Assembly: GCA_002422915.1 (NCBI GenBank)
Contig: DITV01000002.1
Coordinates: 62,001 to 126,000, forward strand
Direction: 5' to 3'
Source: Candidatus Saccharibacteria bacterium UBA6175
Lineage (GTDB): Bacteria > Patescibacteriota > Saccharimonadia > Saccharimonadales > Saccharimonadaceae
Length of the DNA: 64,000 bases
The position numbers and the translations under genes were made by a program. Under the pieces are notes generated by a model, which was not told where the DNA came from, ran no database searches, and was given only the letters and a program-made list of their open reading frames with translations. This document shows positions 7,237 through 15,804 of the stretch, in pieces (positions within the stretch are counted from its first letter, which is position 1; each line of letters starts with the position of its first letter).

Positions 7237-8538
7237 ATGAACGACCAACAGCGCAAAATGGAGAACATTGTCTCACTCGCAAAACGCCGCGGATTTATCT
7301 ATCCTGGCTCGGATGTTTATGGTGGCCTGAGTGGCACTTGGGACTACGGCCCACTGGGAGTGGTGTTAAAGCGCAACATTATGCAGCTTTGGTGGAAGAT
7401 GTTCGTCGAAGATCGTGAAGATATGCACGGCGTTGACGCGGCAATCCTCATGAACCAAAAAGTCTGGCAGGCGAGTGGGCATGTTGATACGTTTACCGAT
7501 CCGTTGGTGGAATGTGGAAATTGTCATGGCCGGTTTCGCGCTGATAAGCTCGCAGATGCAAACAAGTGCCCGACGTGCGGTAAAGAAGGGACGTTCGGCG
7601 AAGCTCGTCAGTTTAATATGATGTTCAAAACCAATGTTGGTCCAGTTGATGATGAATCGAGCGTCAGTTATCTTCGCCCGGAAACTGCCCAAGGGATCTT
7701 TACTAATTACAAGAATGTCGTCGATACTTTTTACCCGGACATGCCATTTGGATTAGCTCAGCAAGGTAAAGCCTTCCGCAATGAAATTAGTCCACGTGAC
7801 TTTATTTTCCGTTCACGCGAATTCGAGCAAATGGAAATCGAATACTTTGTTGATCCAGCGGCGTGGGAAGCGTCATTTGAGCACTGGCGTCAACAAGTCT
7901 GGAAGTGGACGCAGGCACTTGGCCTGTCTGACGAACATGTTCATGAGCTCGAAGTTCCCGAGAGCGACCGGGCCCATTACAGCAAACGAACGATCGATTT
8001 CGAATACGATTTTCCGATTGGTCGCGAGGAATTGCTTGGCCTGGCGTACCGCACCGATTTCGACCTGATGAATATTCAAAATAGCAGTGGCAAGAACATG
8101 GAATATACCGTGAAGGGAACGAACACAAAATTTGTCCCGCACGTGATTGAGCCGTCGTTTGGGGTGGAGCGTTCACTGATGGCGGTGCTCTCTGAGGCCT
8201 ACACCGAAGACGAGGTGAATGGTGAAACCCGGACGTTCCTTCGGTTGCCACACCACCTTGCGCCGGTACGCTACGCGGTGTCACCATTGGTGCGCAATAA
8301 GCCTGAGTTGGCGGAAAAAGCCCGCGACATCTACACCCAGCTGAAGCAAAAGTACGGAGCTGTTGCTTGGGATGACAATGGCAACATTGGTAAGCGCTAC
8401 CGACGCCAAGACGAAATTGGCACGCCGTTCTGCGTCGTGGTTGATTTCCAGACCCTTGAAGACGGCACGATTACCGTTCGTGATCGAGATACTACCGAAC
8501 AACGACGCACGACCCTCGACGAACTCCTTGCCGCCTAG
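7237..8538 (+). CDS. glyS: Glycyl-tRNA synthetase (alpha2 type)
   Basis: Class II dimeric GlyRS, 433 aa. It shows N-terminal RRGFIYPGSDVYGGLSGTWDYGP, a zinc-ribbon-like insertion (C93, C96, C111, C114), motif 2 in FRNEISPRDFIFRSREFEQ, and motif 3 in GVERSLMAVL, then the C-terminal anticodon-binding domain. An extended -10 (TGC TATAAT, 7220-7225) lies 11 nt before the ATG, so the leader should be about 4 nt with no Shine-Dalgarno. Confidence 0.95.
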   Translation: MNDQQRKMENIVSLAKRRGFIYPGSDVYGGLSGTWDYGPLGVVLKRNIMQLWWKMFVEDREDMHGVDAAILMNQKVWQASGHVDTFTDPLVECGNCHGRFRADKLADANKCPTCGKEGTFGEARQFNMMFKTNVGPVDDESSVSYLRPETAQGIFTNYKNVVDTFYPDMPFGLAQQGKAFRNEISPRDFIFRSREFEQMEIEYFVDPAAWEASFEHWRQQVWKWTQALGLSDEHVHELEVPESDRAHYSKRTIDFEYDFPIGREELLGLAYRTDFDLMNIQNSSGKNMEYTVKGTNTKFVPHVIEPSFGVERSLMAVLSEAYTEDEVNGETRTFLRLPHHLAPVRYAVSPLVRNKPELAEKARDIYTQLKQKYGAVAWDDNGNIGKRYRRQDEIGTPFCVVVDFQTLEDGTITVRDRDTTEQRRTTLDELLAA

Positions 8539-8546
8539 ATCGTAGG

Positions 8547-8575
8547 TGGACATTAGCGGCTGGCTCCCTCATAAT
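8547..8575 (+). promoter_or_regulatory. Promoter of the DUF427 gene
   Basis: TGGACA (8547-8552), 17 nt, CATAAT (8570-8575). The ATG at 8582 follows after 6 nt, predicting a leaderless mRNA. Confidence 0.6.
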
Positions 8576-8581
8576 AGAAGC

Positions 8582-8887
8582 ATGAAAGCTATTTGGAACG
8601 ACATAGTGCTAGCGGAAGCACCAAAAGAATACCTCATCCGTATTGAAGGAAACTGGTATTTTCCTCAATCATCACTCAAGAAAGAATTTTTTAAAGACAG
8701 TGATCACCACACCACGTGCCACTGGAAGGGTGAAGCAAGTTACTACGATGTGGTCGTGAATGGCCAAACCAACGACTTTGGTGCCTGGTATTACCCAGAG
8801 CCAAAAGAAGGTTCGGTTGAACGAGTCGGCAAAGACTTCGCCAGTTACGTCGCATTTTGGAACGGAATCGACGTCGTCGAGTCGTAG
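8582..8887 (+). CDS. DUF427 family protein
   Basis: 101-aa small protein matching the DUF427 (beta-tent-like) pattern: MKAIWNDIVLAEAP, a central CHWKGEASYYDV and a terminal FASYVAFWNGIDVVE. The family is widespread and its biochemical role unclear. The start at 8582 is supported by the -10 box; the longer in-frame ATG at 8546 is upstream of the -10. Confidence 0.8.
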   Translation: MKAIWNDIVLAEAPKEYLIRIEGNWYFPQSSLKKEFFKDSDHHTTCHWKGEASYYDVVVNGQTNDFGAWYYPEPKEGSVERVGKDFASYVAFWNGIDVVES

Positions 8888-8902
8888 CCACTGTTTCGAT
8901 GG

Positions 8903-8908
8903 TAGAAT
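8903..8908 (+). promoter_or_regulatory. -10 box of rnhA
   Basis: TAGAAT ends exactly 7 nt before the ATG at 8916, predicting leaderless transcription and excluding the long upstream extension of the reading frame. Confidence 0.55.
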
Positions 8909-8915
8909 AGTAAGC

Positions 8916-9347
8916 ATGACTATTTACTACACCGATGGGAGTTGTAGTCCCAACCCTGGGCCTGGCGGTTTTTCCGTGATTAAAGACATGCAGCCATGGG
9001 TGGTTGGGCACGAGCTCGAATCAACAAATATACGAATGGAAGGCAAGGCGCTGATTGCTGCGCTTAATGATGCCGCTGGCCGGGAGTGCACTATTTTTAC
9101 CGATAGCGAATTTTGGATTAACGTCATTACGAAATGGGCGCCAGGTTGGCAGGCCAATGGCTGGAAGAAAAAGGGCGGCGAGATTAAGAACCTCGAGATT
9201 GTGAAGGAAGCCTGTGAAGCGTACGAAACATCGAAGGCAACTTTGACCTGGGTGCGCGGACACGAAGGCGACCCTGGCAACGAAATGGCTGACGAATGGG
9301 CGAACAAGGCTCGTACTGAACGACTTGATGGTCGTGTCAGCGAATAA
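8916..9347 (+). CDS. rnhA: Ribonuclease HI
   Basis: 143-aa RNase HI, which cuts RNA in RNA-DNA hybrids. The four acidic catalytic positions are visible: YYTDGSCSPNPGPGG, the Glu in RMEGKALIAAL, the Asp in FTDSEFW, and the Asp in GNEMADEWANKA. The HEGDPGN segment supplies the catalytic-loop histidine. The ATG at 8916 is chosen from the -10 box; a longer reading frame would overlap the DUF427 gene. Confidence 0.93.
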   Translation: MTIYYTDGSCSPNPGPGGFSVIKDMQPWVVGHELESTNIRMEGKALIAALNDAAGRECTIFTDSEFWINVITKWAPGWQANGWKKKGGEIKNLEIVKEACEAYETSKATLTWVRGHEGDPGNEMADEWANKARTERLDGRVSE

Positions 9348-9382
9348 TTGATTTTTGAAAAAGTAAAAAAGAAACGAGAGCT

Positions 9383-10366
9383 ATGAACGAAGAAGCACCG
9401 CACGAGGCGACTGACATTTTTGAGTGGGCTAACCACACCGATGCACACAAACATGAACTTGACGTTGAATTTTTCCTGGTTAACCGAAACTACACGCCGT
9501 ACAGCACTCGGGTGAACGATGAACTCGACGCCCAGCTGAAGCCTCTGTTTTTGCTGGATATGATGAGCCAAGTTGAACTGGGTGCCGGCACTGGCCTTGC
9601 GGTCCGCGACTACGAACTGAGCGAACAAGAAGATAACGTGTTGCTGCGTACGGAGCTTGACAAGGTGAAGCACGCCGACACCCTCATTCACCTGATTGAA
9701 CACGAACGCCATGATATGGTGGAGTTCAGCGAGCAAGAACACGAGTTTAAGCGCATTAAGGCCATTATCGCGAAATTTAGCTACAGGTCTGACCCATCGA
9801 AAAAGTTTTATGTAGTGAAGCGAGTAAGTGCGGGTAACGTTTTGCACGGCGCAACCTCATGGCAATTTAAAGACGGCAGCTTCTCAGCCTTCACGCCAGA
9901 GTTCGGCTGGAAAGTTCCCACCGACAGCCAGGTACTCATTGTGAATAAAGACATTTTCATCTTCAACCAAAGCAAATTCGAACGACTCTTTAATTACGAA
10001 TTTAAGAAGCAACTCTTGGCCGATCAAAAAGTGGCTGAAATTGAAAAACACTTTAAACTGAGCTTCCCCGATGGACTCGATTTACAAACCGCCGTGCGCG
10101 AGCGTAAGAAAGCCGTTAACAAACTACAAAAGCTGGAAGTTGGCGCCGTTACTCAGGAGCAGGCGATTCAATACGCCGATGACATGCAGCTTGAGTTGAT
10201 GACTGACGATGCTGGGGCAATTATTATCATGGACGGCAACGACCTCGATATGTTCGTAAACCTTATTAACGAAGATTACATCACCAGCGAAATCACCGGC
10301 CGTCGCTATGAAATTAAAGCCAAGCGGGCGCTTGATGATCCTGAGGGTGAGCCGCCACGCGGGTAA
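9383..10366 (+). CDS. DUF4868 (KwaB-like) protein
   Basis: 327-aa soluble protein. The middle and C-terminal part, with KKFYVVKRVSAGNVLHG, VLIVNKDIFIFNQSKFERLF and later IIIMDGNDLDMFVNLINED, matches my recollection of the DUF4868 pattern. DUF4868 is the domain of KwaB, the effector of the Kiwa anti-phage system. No KwaA membrane partner is adjacent; instead a Pif1-type helicase follows after 20 nt with its own -10 box. Family assignment is by eye and needs an HMM check, and an anti-phage role is only a hypothesis. Confidence 0.5.
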   Translation: MNEEAPHEATDIFEWANHTDAHKHELDVEFFLVNRNYTPYSTRVNDELDAQLKPLFLLDMMSQVELGAGTGLAVRDYELSEQEDNVLLRTELDKVKHADTLIHLIEHERHDMVEFSEQEHEFKRIKAIIAKFSYRSDPSKKFYVVKRVSAGNVLHGATSWQFKDGSFSAFTPEFGWKVPTDSQVLIVNKDIFIFNQSKFERLFNYEFKKQLLADQKVAEIEKHFKLSFPDGLDLQTAVRERKKAVNKLQKLEVGAVTQEQAIQYADDMQLELMTDDAGAIIIMDGNDLDMFVNLINEDYITSEITGRRYEIKAKRALDDPEGEPPRG

Positions 10367-10386
10367 CGTAGTATACTAAGAAGACT

Positions 10387-11895
10387 ATGAATCAGGGGTT
10401 AGCACTCGAGATACTGCTCTCGGGAGAAAGTGTGTTGCTAACCGGCCCAGCAGGAGCCGGAAAGACCTTTGTGTTGAATCAATTTATCAAACTGGCAAAA
10501 CACCAAGGGAAGCATGTTTCGGTAACGGCAACCACCGGTTTGGCGGCAACCCACTTGGGAGGCGCCACCATTCACAGCTGGAGTGGCATTGGCGTACAGG
10601 ATAGTCTACCACCAAGCTTCGGTGATCATATTGCGAAGGGACGTCGCGAAATTATTGAAAAAACCGACGTGCTCTTGATTGATGAGATCAGTATGCTACA
10701 CGACTTTCGTTTGGATATGATCGATGAAGTCTGCCGCAGCGTGCGTGACGTTGACGAACCGTTTGGTGGCATTCAGATTGTGATGAGTGGCGACTTCTTC
10801 CAACTGCCGCCCATTAACAGAGGTGATTCACGGGCTGGCGGCTTTGTGGTCAACTCAAATGTCTGGCAAGAAATGTCACCGGTGATTTGTTACCTCGATG
10901 AGCAGCACCGCCAAGACGATGAGATGCTCCTCGATATTCTCAATGCGATGCGCGCAGGTGACGTCCGCCGGCACCACGCCGAAGCACTCCTGGCACGTAC
11001 CGAAGTGTATCCCGATGAGCTCGAACAGCTGACTGAACTTCACACCGTTAACATTGACGTTGATTCGATTAACCAGGCAAAGCTCAACGAGCTGGAGGGT
11101 GATGAGATTACGTATAGCCAATCAACGACGGGAAGCGAAAGCTATGTCGAATCGTTGCAGCGCTCGGTGTTGGCGCCGGCGGCTCTCAAGCTCAAACTTG
11201 GCGCCTTGGTGATGGCGGTCAAAAATAGTCTCGAGCGGAAGTACGTGAACGGCAGCCTCGGCACGGTCGTCGCGTTTGAGCCGCACACCGACTACCCGAT
11301 TGTCCAGTTTAAAAATGGCAAAGAAGTCACCATGCAGCCGGACACCTGGGAGCTGCGAGATGGTGACAAGAAGCGCGCCAGTATCACTCAGATTCCATTA
11401 CGGCTGGCCTGGGCGATTACAGTTCACAAGTCGCAGGGTATGACACTTGATGCGGCCCGGATTGACCTCCGTAAGGCCTTTGTTGAAGGAATGGGCTATG
11501 TGGCATTGAGCCGGGTAAAACGGCTCGATAACCTCTATCTGACGGGCATCAATCAGACCGCCCTTCGGGTGAGTGAAGATGCTCAGTCGATTGATGAGAT
11601 TCTTCGTGCGCAGGCTGCTCGCGATGCGAAGCGATTTGCCCATCTTCTCACTGATAAAAAAGACCGGACTATCCCAGAGACAAAGAAGGCGAGTGGCTGG
11701 GTTGAGAAGATTGCCAAGATGCGTGAAACCTATCCTAATGCGTATCGACCCTGGACACCCGAGCACGACGACCTGCTCAAGCGCGAATTTCAAAATGGCC
11801 TGAGCATTAAAGAGCTTAGCGGTGAGCTTGGCCGGCACGAGGGCTCGATTACGATTCGACTGCAAAAGCACTTTGGTGAAGACGTAGTACAATAA
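10387..11895 (+). CDS. Pif1-type superfamily 1B DNA helicase
   Basis: 502-aa helicase. It shows Walker A LLTGPAGAGKTFVL (about residues 17-30), motif II LLIDEISML, motif III SGDFFQLPPI, then motif V AITVHKSQGMTL and motif VI YVALSRVK. A C-terminal extension (about 455-500, PWTPEHDDLLKREF and GLSIKELSGELGRHEGSI) looks like an HTH/Myb-like DNA-binding domain, as in several bacterial Pif1 proteins. TATACT (10372-10377) lies 9 nt before the ATG. Likely roles are replication, recombination or G-quadruplex unwinding. Confidence 0.88.
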   Translation: MNQGLALEILLSGESVLLTGPAGAGKTFVLNQFIKLAKHQGKHVSVTATTGLAATHLGGATIHSWSGIGVQDSLPPSFGDHIAKGRREIIEKTDVLLIDEISMLHDFRLDMIDEVCRSVRDVDEPFGGIQIVMSGDFFQLPPINRGDSRAGGFVVNSNVWQEMSPVICYLDEQHRQDDEMLLDILNAMRAGDVRRHHAEALLARTEVYPDELEQLTELHTVNIDVDSINQAKLNELEGDEITYSQSTTGSESYVESLQRSVLAPAALKLKLGALVMAVKNSLERKYVNGSLGTVVAFEPHTDYPIVQFKNGKEVTMQPDTWELRDGDKKRASITQIPLRLAWAITVHKSQGMTLDAARIDLRKAFVEGMGYVALSRVKRLDNLYLTGINQTALRVSEDAQSIDEILRAQAARDAKRFAHLLTDKKDRTIPETKKASGWVEKIAKMRETYPNAYRPWTPEHDDLLKREFQNGLSIKELSGELGRHEGSITIRLQKHFGEDVVQ

Positions 11896-11900
11896 GGCTC

Positions 11901-12923
11901 ATGAAAGATCCCTTTGCTAAAGCCGAAGTTCGTATTGCCGTGATTGGCGGCGGTACCGGAAGTTTTACGATGCTGAGTGCCTTCAAGCGACACACGACGC
12001 AAATTGCCGCAATTGTGTCGATGGCTGACGATGGTGGCAGTACTGGTGTACTGCGTGATGAACTGGGTACACTTCCCCCGGGCGACGTACGGAAATGTCT
12101 TGTCGCCTTGAGCGATTCACCAAAAGTACGAGATTTGTTTGATTACCGATTTGAAGAAGGAACTTTCGCGGGTCACGCCTTCGGGAATCTCTTGCTGACG
12201 GCACTTGAAAAGTTAACCGGTGACTTTAGTGAGGCGGTGGAAACAGCCTCTGAGATTCTACGAATAAACGGGACGGTGATTCCGGCGACGCTTGATGACG
12301 TTCGCCTAAAGATGAGTTGGGAAGGCGCAAGCGTTGAGCTGCACACCGAAAGAGTCATCGATGCTGAGTATTTTAAAAAAGACCCACGCAAAGCAACACT
12401 GAGTTTGGTTCCGTCAGCAACTGCCAATCCAATGGCAATTAGCGCCATCGAGCAGGCTGATATTGTAGTGATCGCACCGGGCGACTTGTATACCTCACTC
12501 GGTCCGCTACTGGTGATAGACGGCGTTGGTGAAGCGCTGCGCACCACCGATGCACTCTGTATCTATGTCTCGAACCTTGTGAGTAAAGCCGGCCAAACTG
12601 ATGACTTTACCGTGTCTGACCATGCAAAAGAAATTGAACGGTTTGCGGGAGCGCCATTTCTTGATTATGTGATTTATAACAACGCCGAACCATCACCCGC
12701 ACTTGCCGAGCGCTATGCTGAAGAGGGGGGCGTTGTCACAAAAGTTGACCATGATCAGCTTGAGTCGGCTGCATACACCGCAGTAGGGGCACCACTACTA
12801 GGAAAGATGGCTACCTCTAACCAAGCGGATGTGATTGCCGCAACCCGCTCGTTAATTCGACATGACGGCGCGCGCGTGGCGCGGGTGATTATGGATATCT
12901 ACGAGAAGGAGCACTCTTCGTGA
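11901..12923 (+). CDS. yvcK: YvcK/CofD-like UDP-sugar-binding regulator
   Basis: 340-aa YvcK-type protein. GGGTGSFTMLSAFKRH, DDGGSTGVLRDELG and LPPGDVRKCLVALS are the family's nucleotide-sugar-binding motifs. In Firmicutes and Actinobacteria YvcK binds UDP-GlcNAc and adjusts cell-wall synthesis to metabolism. Its position just upstream of the dcw cluster fits that role. TACAAT (11888-11893) ends 7 nt before the ATG, giving a leaderless mRNA. The HAD gene overlaps its stop by 4 nt. Confidence 0.88.
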   Translation: MKDPFAKAEVRIAVIGGGTGSFTMLSAFKRHTTQIAAIVSMADDGGSTGVLRDELGTLPPGDVRKCLVALSDSPKVRDLFDYRFEEGTFAGHAFGNLLLTALEKLTGDFSEAVETASEILRINGTVIPATLDDVRLKMSWEGASVELHTERVIDAEYFKKDPRKATLSLVPSATANPMAISAIEQADIVVIAPGDLYTSLGPLLVIDGVGEALRTTDALCIYVSNLVSKAGQTDDFTVSDHAKEIERFAGAPFLDYVIYNNAEPSPALAERYAEEGGVVTKVDHDQLESAAYTAVGAPLLGKMATSNQADVIAATRSLIRHDGARVARVIMDIYEKEHSS

Positions 12924-13588
12924 ACACGTTCTATTTACTCGATTTCGACTTCACGCTCTTTAAGACGCATGCAGGCTCTTCGATTTTTATTGAAGAACTT
13001 GCGAAGGCATACCCTGATGAAGCGCGCGAAATCGAGCGACGCGTTGCCGAATCACTCGTGACCGGCGTGTCATTTGCAATTCGAGATGCAACCGTCGAGC
13101 TTGTTGGTGAGCTCGAGACACATGCGATTGAGACCCAGTATATTGCGCGAGCAAGATCTGAGAATTTACTTTTTGATGGTGTTCACGAAGTGATGGATTA
13201 TATTGAAACGAGCGGTACACGATTTGGGATTTTGACCTACGGCTCAGTCAGTGGCCAAACGATGAAAATTCACGCGGCGCAACTTCAGCATGTGCCATTT
13301 ATGGTGACTGACCACAAGAAGAAGGGCGAGCTGATCGCTGGATGGTGGCGTGAGGACCACTTCATTATTCCTGAGTCACTTGGTGGGGGAGAGGCGGACG
13401 AGATTGTCCTGGTTGATGACCGGCTATTCTCTTTTGAAGGGCTGCCGGACCACGCACGGGGCTATTGGGTTCAAACCGGTCCAGCACGCTATGATCCCGT
13501 TGGCGATGTACCTGCGAACGTTGAATCAGCGGACACACTTTTTGAAGTAATTGCAGCCGAAAAGAGTCGAACACTGCTCACTAATTGA
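12920..13588 (+). CDS. HAD-superfamily hydrolase
   Basis: 222-aa HAD-fold phosphatase-like protein with motif I LLDFDFTLFKT, motif II around GILTYGSVSG, and motif IV in IVLVDDRLFSFEG. It starts with GTG at 12920 inside the yvcK stop (GTGA), so translation is coupled. The substrate cannot be inferred. Confidence 0.75.
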   Translation: MNTFYLLDFDFTLFKTHAGSSIFIEELAKAYPDEAREIERRVAESLVTGVSFAIRDATVELVGELETHAIETQYIARARSENLLFDGVHEVMDYIETSGTRFGILTYGSVSGQTMKIHAAQLQHVPFMVTDHKKKGELIAGWWREDHFIIPESLGGGEADEIVLVDDRLFSFEGLPDHARGYWVQTGPARYDPVGDVPANVESADTLFEVIAAEKSRTLLTN

Positions 13589-13613
13589 CAAATCATAACC
13601 GGTATGCTATGAT
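13585..13613 (+). promoter_or_regulatory. Consensus promoter of the 13620 gene
   Basis: TTGACA (13585-13590), 17-nt spacer, extended -10 TGC TATGAT (13608-13613). The ATG follows 6 nt later, so transcription should start at the initiation codon. Confidence 0.7.
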
Positions 13614-13619
13614 ATTATT

Positions 13620-13838
13620 ATGCCTACAAAACATACAAAAAGTGCAAAAACACCTAAGAAAGTCACCTCGAGGACAGCAGCTAGCGGCGCTAAAGTGCCC
13701 ACTGTGGTTGACGACTTAAAAACTGCAGCTTTGGTGGTCTCGCTAGCGATTAACGTCGCTGTCTTTACCGGATGGCTAGCCATCAAAATCACCACACAGT
13801 ATGACCTGCAGGTCGCCCAATTCCTCTTTAGTCGATAA
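13620..13838 (+). CDS. 72-aa single-span membrane protein
   Basis: A lysine-rich N-terminus (MPTKHTKSAKTPKKV) is followed by one hydrophobic helix (about residues 37-57, TAALVVSLAINVAVFTGWLA) and a short tail. The near-consensus promoter and the terminator at 13867 frame it as a monocistronic unit, which supports it being a real gene. No family is recognised. Confidence 0.6.
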   Translation: MPTKHTKSAKTPKKVTSRTAASGAKVPTVVDDLKTAALVVSLAINVAVFTGWLAIKITTQYDLQVAQFLFSR

Positions 13839-13866
13839 TTGTTTCTCGAAAGAGGCGACTGTCATC

Positions 13867-13902
13867 AAAAATACTACGGATTACGATTCTGTAGTATTTT
13901 TA
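13867..13902. terminator. Bidirectional intrinsic terminator
   Basis: AAAAATACTAC and GTAGTATTTTT pair perfectly over 11 bp around a 13-nt loop, with T-rich flanks. It separates the 72-aa gene from the dcw cluster. Confidence 0.8.
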
Positions 13903-13925
13903 TTTCACCCCGTAAGCATGAGCAG

Positions 13926-13947
13926 TTATTCACAGTTCTGTGGATAA
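13926..13947. promoter_or_regulatory. Pair of facing DnaA-box-like sites
   Basis: TTATTCACA (13926-13934) faces TGTGGATAA (13939-13947), whose reverse complement is the consensus DnaA box TTATCCACA, 4 nt apart. They lie just upstream of the mraZ promoter, so DnaA could modulate the cell-division operon. Only two sites are seen, too few for an origin. Confidence 0.45.
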
Positions 13948-13968
13948 ATGACCAGACTTCTGAATTCT

Positions 13969-14012
13969 TGTCAAAATTGGGGGTTGTAGTGGGTAAATGT
14001 GGGTAGTATAGT
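13969..14012 (+). promoter_or_regulatory. mraZ promoter with MraZ boxes
   Basis: A -35-like TTGTCA near 13969 and a -10-like TAGTAT/TATAGT near 14004-14012 enclose direct repeats of TGGG at 13978, 13990 and 14000. The last two (GTGGG) are exactly 10 bp apart, the spacing known for MraZ operator repeats. Binding here would block the promoter, matching the known autorepression by MraZ. Confidence 0.7.
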
Positions 14013-14099
14013 GAGGCCAGTGGAAAAAAGAGCCCACTAAGACAAACAACACATTAAAAAATAACCAACCCCTGACGCTACGGCGATCAAAGGAAAAGC

Positions 14100-14468
14100 G
14101 TGGCCCAAGTAGATTATTTCGAGCGAAAACTAGACGATAAGCGTCGTTTGACGGTTCCTGTCGAAGTTCGCGAAGAATTTAGCTCTGGAGTTGTGATCAC
14201 GCGAGGCTTTGGTCGGTATCTTCACGTATATCCAAAAATGGTATGGGATGAAGACGTCGAAGCGGCACTGAACACACCGACCAGTATTCTCGATGAGAAG
14301 ACGGCCGATATTAATGTTCAATTTCGCCGCGGGAAAACAGAGGCCGAGCTTGATGATAAGCAAGGTCGTATCACCATCGAGCAGCACTTGCTCGACTATG
14401 CAGGTATCGACAGGGCTGTCGTTGCCGTCCGAGCAGGGAAGTACTGGCGCCTGATGGTTCCAGACTGA
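14100..14468 (+). CDS. mraZ: Transcriptional regulator MraZ
   Basis: 122-aa AbrB-like protein with two SpoVT/AbrB repeats. The first contains KLDDKRRLTVPVEVRE and the second LDDKQGRITIEQHLLDYAG. MraZ represses the dcw operon and sits at its head here, downstream of its own candidate boxes. The GTG start at 14100 has an AAAGGA ribosome binding site about 5 nt upstream. A 420-nt leader separates it from rsmH. Confidence 0.93.
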   Translation: MAQVDYFERKLDDKRRLTVPVEVREEFSSGVVITRGFGRYLHVYPKMVWDEDVEAALNTPTSILDEKTADINVQFRRGKTEAELDDKQGRITIEQHLLDYAGIDRAVVAVRAGKYWRLMVPD

Positions 14469-14891
14469 AGTTATTTTCGTACCGTCGGTTCTTTAACAAT
14501 CTAACGTAGCAAGAGAAATACTCTCAAGATCAACTATCTGGTAGTGAGGCGTGGGCTTCGGAACACATTAAACATCCGACGTACCTTACTCAAAAACACA
14601 CCTCCCAAAAAACTCCACCTCACATAAGTCTCTCAACAGAGCTATTCAGCACTTGGGTTTGAGTTACATCGTAACCCCCATATATGTGCCGAATTGGCTC
14701 GACTTACACTAAAACAAACACACTATGCGAAAACAAACAGCTTCACTATCGGTTAGGTGATCTTGAGAAATCTCGAATAAAGAAACGAAAAACAAAGTTC
14801 TTTGTTTTTCGGTTATTTTGAGAGATTGAAGCAAGATATCGTCAGATATCTTGCGCTCCTCCAATACAGCAACTTTGCTATACTGAAGGAG
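14469..14891 (+). other. Gene-free dcw leader with perfect hairpins
   Basis: No coding region is supported in these 423 nt. It contains a perfect 12-bp stem (14786-14797 with 14800-14811) nested inside an outer AATCTC/GAGATT pairing, and a perfect 10-bp stem (14831-14840 with 14845-14854). GTTAC-ATC-GTAAC near 14660-14675 is a smaller hairpin. A TATACT box (14879-14884) ends 7 nt before the rsmH ATG. The hairpins could end or process the mraZ transcript; none has a long T tract. Confidence 0.6.
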
Positions 14892-15779
14892 ATGAGTAAA
14901 GAACATCCACCACATCATATTCCTGTTCTTCTTGACCCAACCCTTCGGGCCCTCAGCCCAGCGAAAGGCGAGAGCTATCTCGATCTTACTGCTGGATTCG
15001 GTGGTCACGCACGGGCTGTACTTGAAATAACAGGCAACTACACGGACAGCGTCCTTGTCGATCGCGACGATTATGCGTTACAGCATCTTTCTGACCTTTC
15101 TGATAACGGCGTGCGCCTTATGCACTCTGACTTTCTGTCTGCCGCCCGGCAGCTTCTGGAAGAAGGCAAGACATTTGGACTGATCCTGATTGATCTGGGG
15201 GTGTCGTCACCACAGCTCGATCAGGGCGAACGAGGGTTTTCTTTTACACACAATGGGCCGCTCGATATGCGTATGGATCGTCGCCAGCCAACCACGGCTG
15301 CTGACATCGTTAATACGTACTCGGTGAAGGAGTTGGCACAGATCATTCATGACTACGGGGAAGAACCGTACATGCAGGCACTGCGCCTAGCTGAATTGAT
15401 CGCCGACCACCGGCCATTGCAGGATACAGAAACACTTGCCACGTTGATTGCAGCGAACCATCGCGGCCGATGGAAACGAACCCACCCGGCCACGCGTACC
15501 TTTCAAGCGCTCCGCATTGCCGTTAACGACGAACTCAGGCAAATTGAGCAATTACTTCCACTGCTGCCAAAGCTTTTACACTCTGGCGGAAGAGTAGGGG
15601 TGATTAGCTTCCATAGCCTCGAAGACCGACTTGTCAAACGCTTTATGAAGGAACAAACTGCCTCTGGCCTTGAAGCCGAGCTGACCGTTCTGACAAAAAA
15701 GCCATTAAGTGGAGCCACCGAAGATGTTCACAATCCGCGTTCACGAAGTGCACAACTTCGCGTCGCTGTGAAAAAATAA
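14892..15779 (+). CDS. rsmH: 16S rRNA (cytosine1402-N4)-methyltransferase
   Basis: 295-aa RsmH (MraW), which methylates C1402 of 16S rRNA. It shows HIPVLLDPTLRAL, SAM motif LDLTAGFGGHARAVLE, LILIDLGVSSPQLDQGERGFSF, and the C-terminal GVISFHSLEDRLVKRF. The ATG at 14892 is used because the -10 TATACT ends 7 nt before it. The AAGGAG touching the ATG is too close to act as a Shine-Dalgarno. A longer in-frame ATG at 14802 lies in the hairpin region. Confidence 0.95.
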   Translation: MSKEHPPHHIPVLLDPTLRALSPAKGESYLDLTAGFGGHARAVLEITGNYTDSVLVDRDDYALQHLSDLSDNGVRLMHSDFLSAARQLLEEGKTFGLILIDLGVSSPQLDQGERGFSFTHNGPLDMRMDRRQPTTAADIVNTYSVKELAQIIHDYGEEPYMQALRLAELIADHRPLQDTETLATLIAANHRGRWKRTHPATRTFQALRIAVNDELRQIEQLLPLLPKLLHSGGRVGVISFHSLEDRLVKRFMKEQTASGLEAELTVLTKKPLSGATEDVHNPRSRSAQLRVAVKK

Positions 15780-15804
15780 AACAAAAAAGGGAAGGGCACA
15801 AAAA

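Noticed and set aside
8927..9847. 306-aa minus-strand ORF
   Set aside because: It lies opposite rnhA and the DUF4868 gene and has no family features; codon pattern is explained by the plus-strand genes.
13926..13947. Replication origin
   Set aside because: Only two DnaA-like boxes, no dnaA/dnaN/rpmH neighbours and no AT-rich unwinding element next to them.
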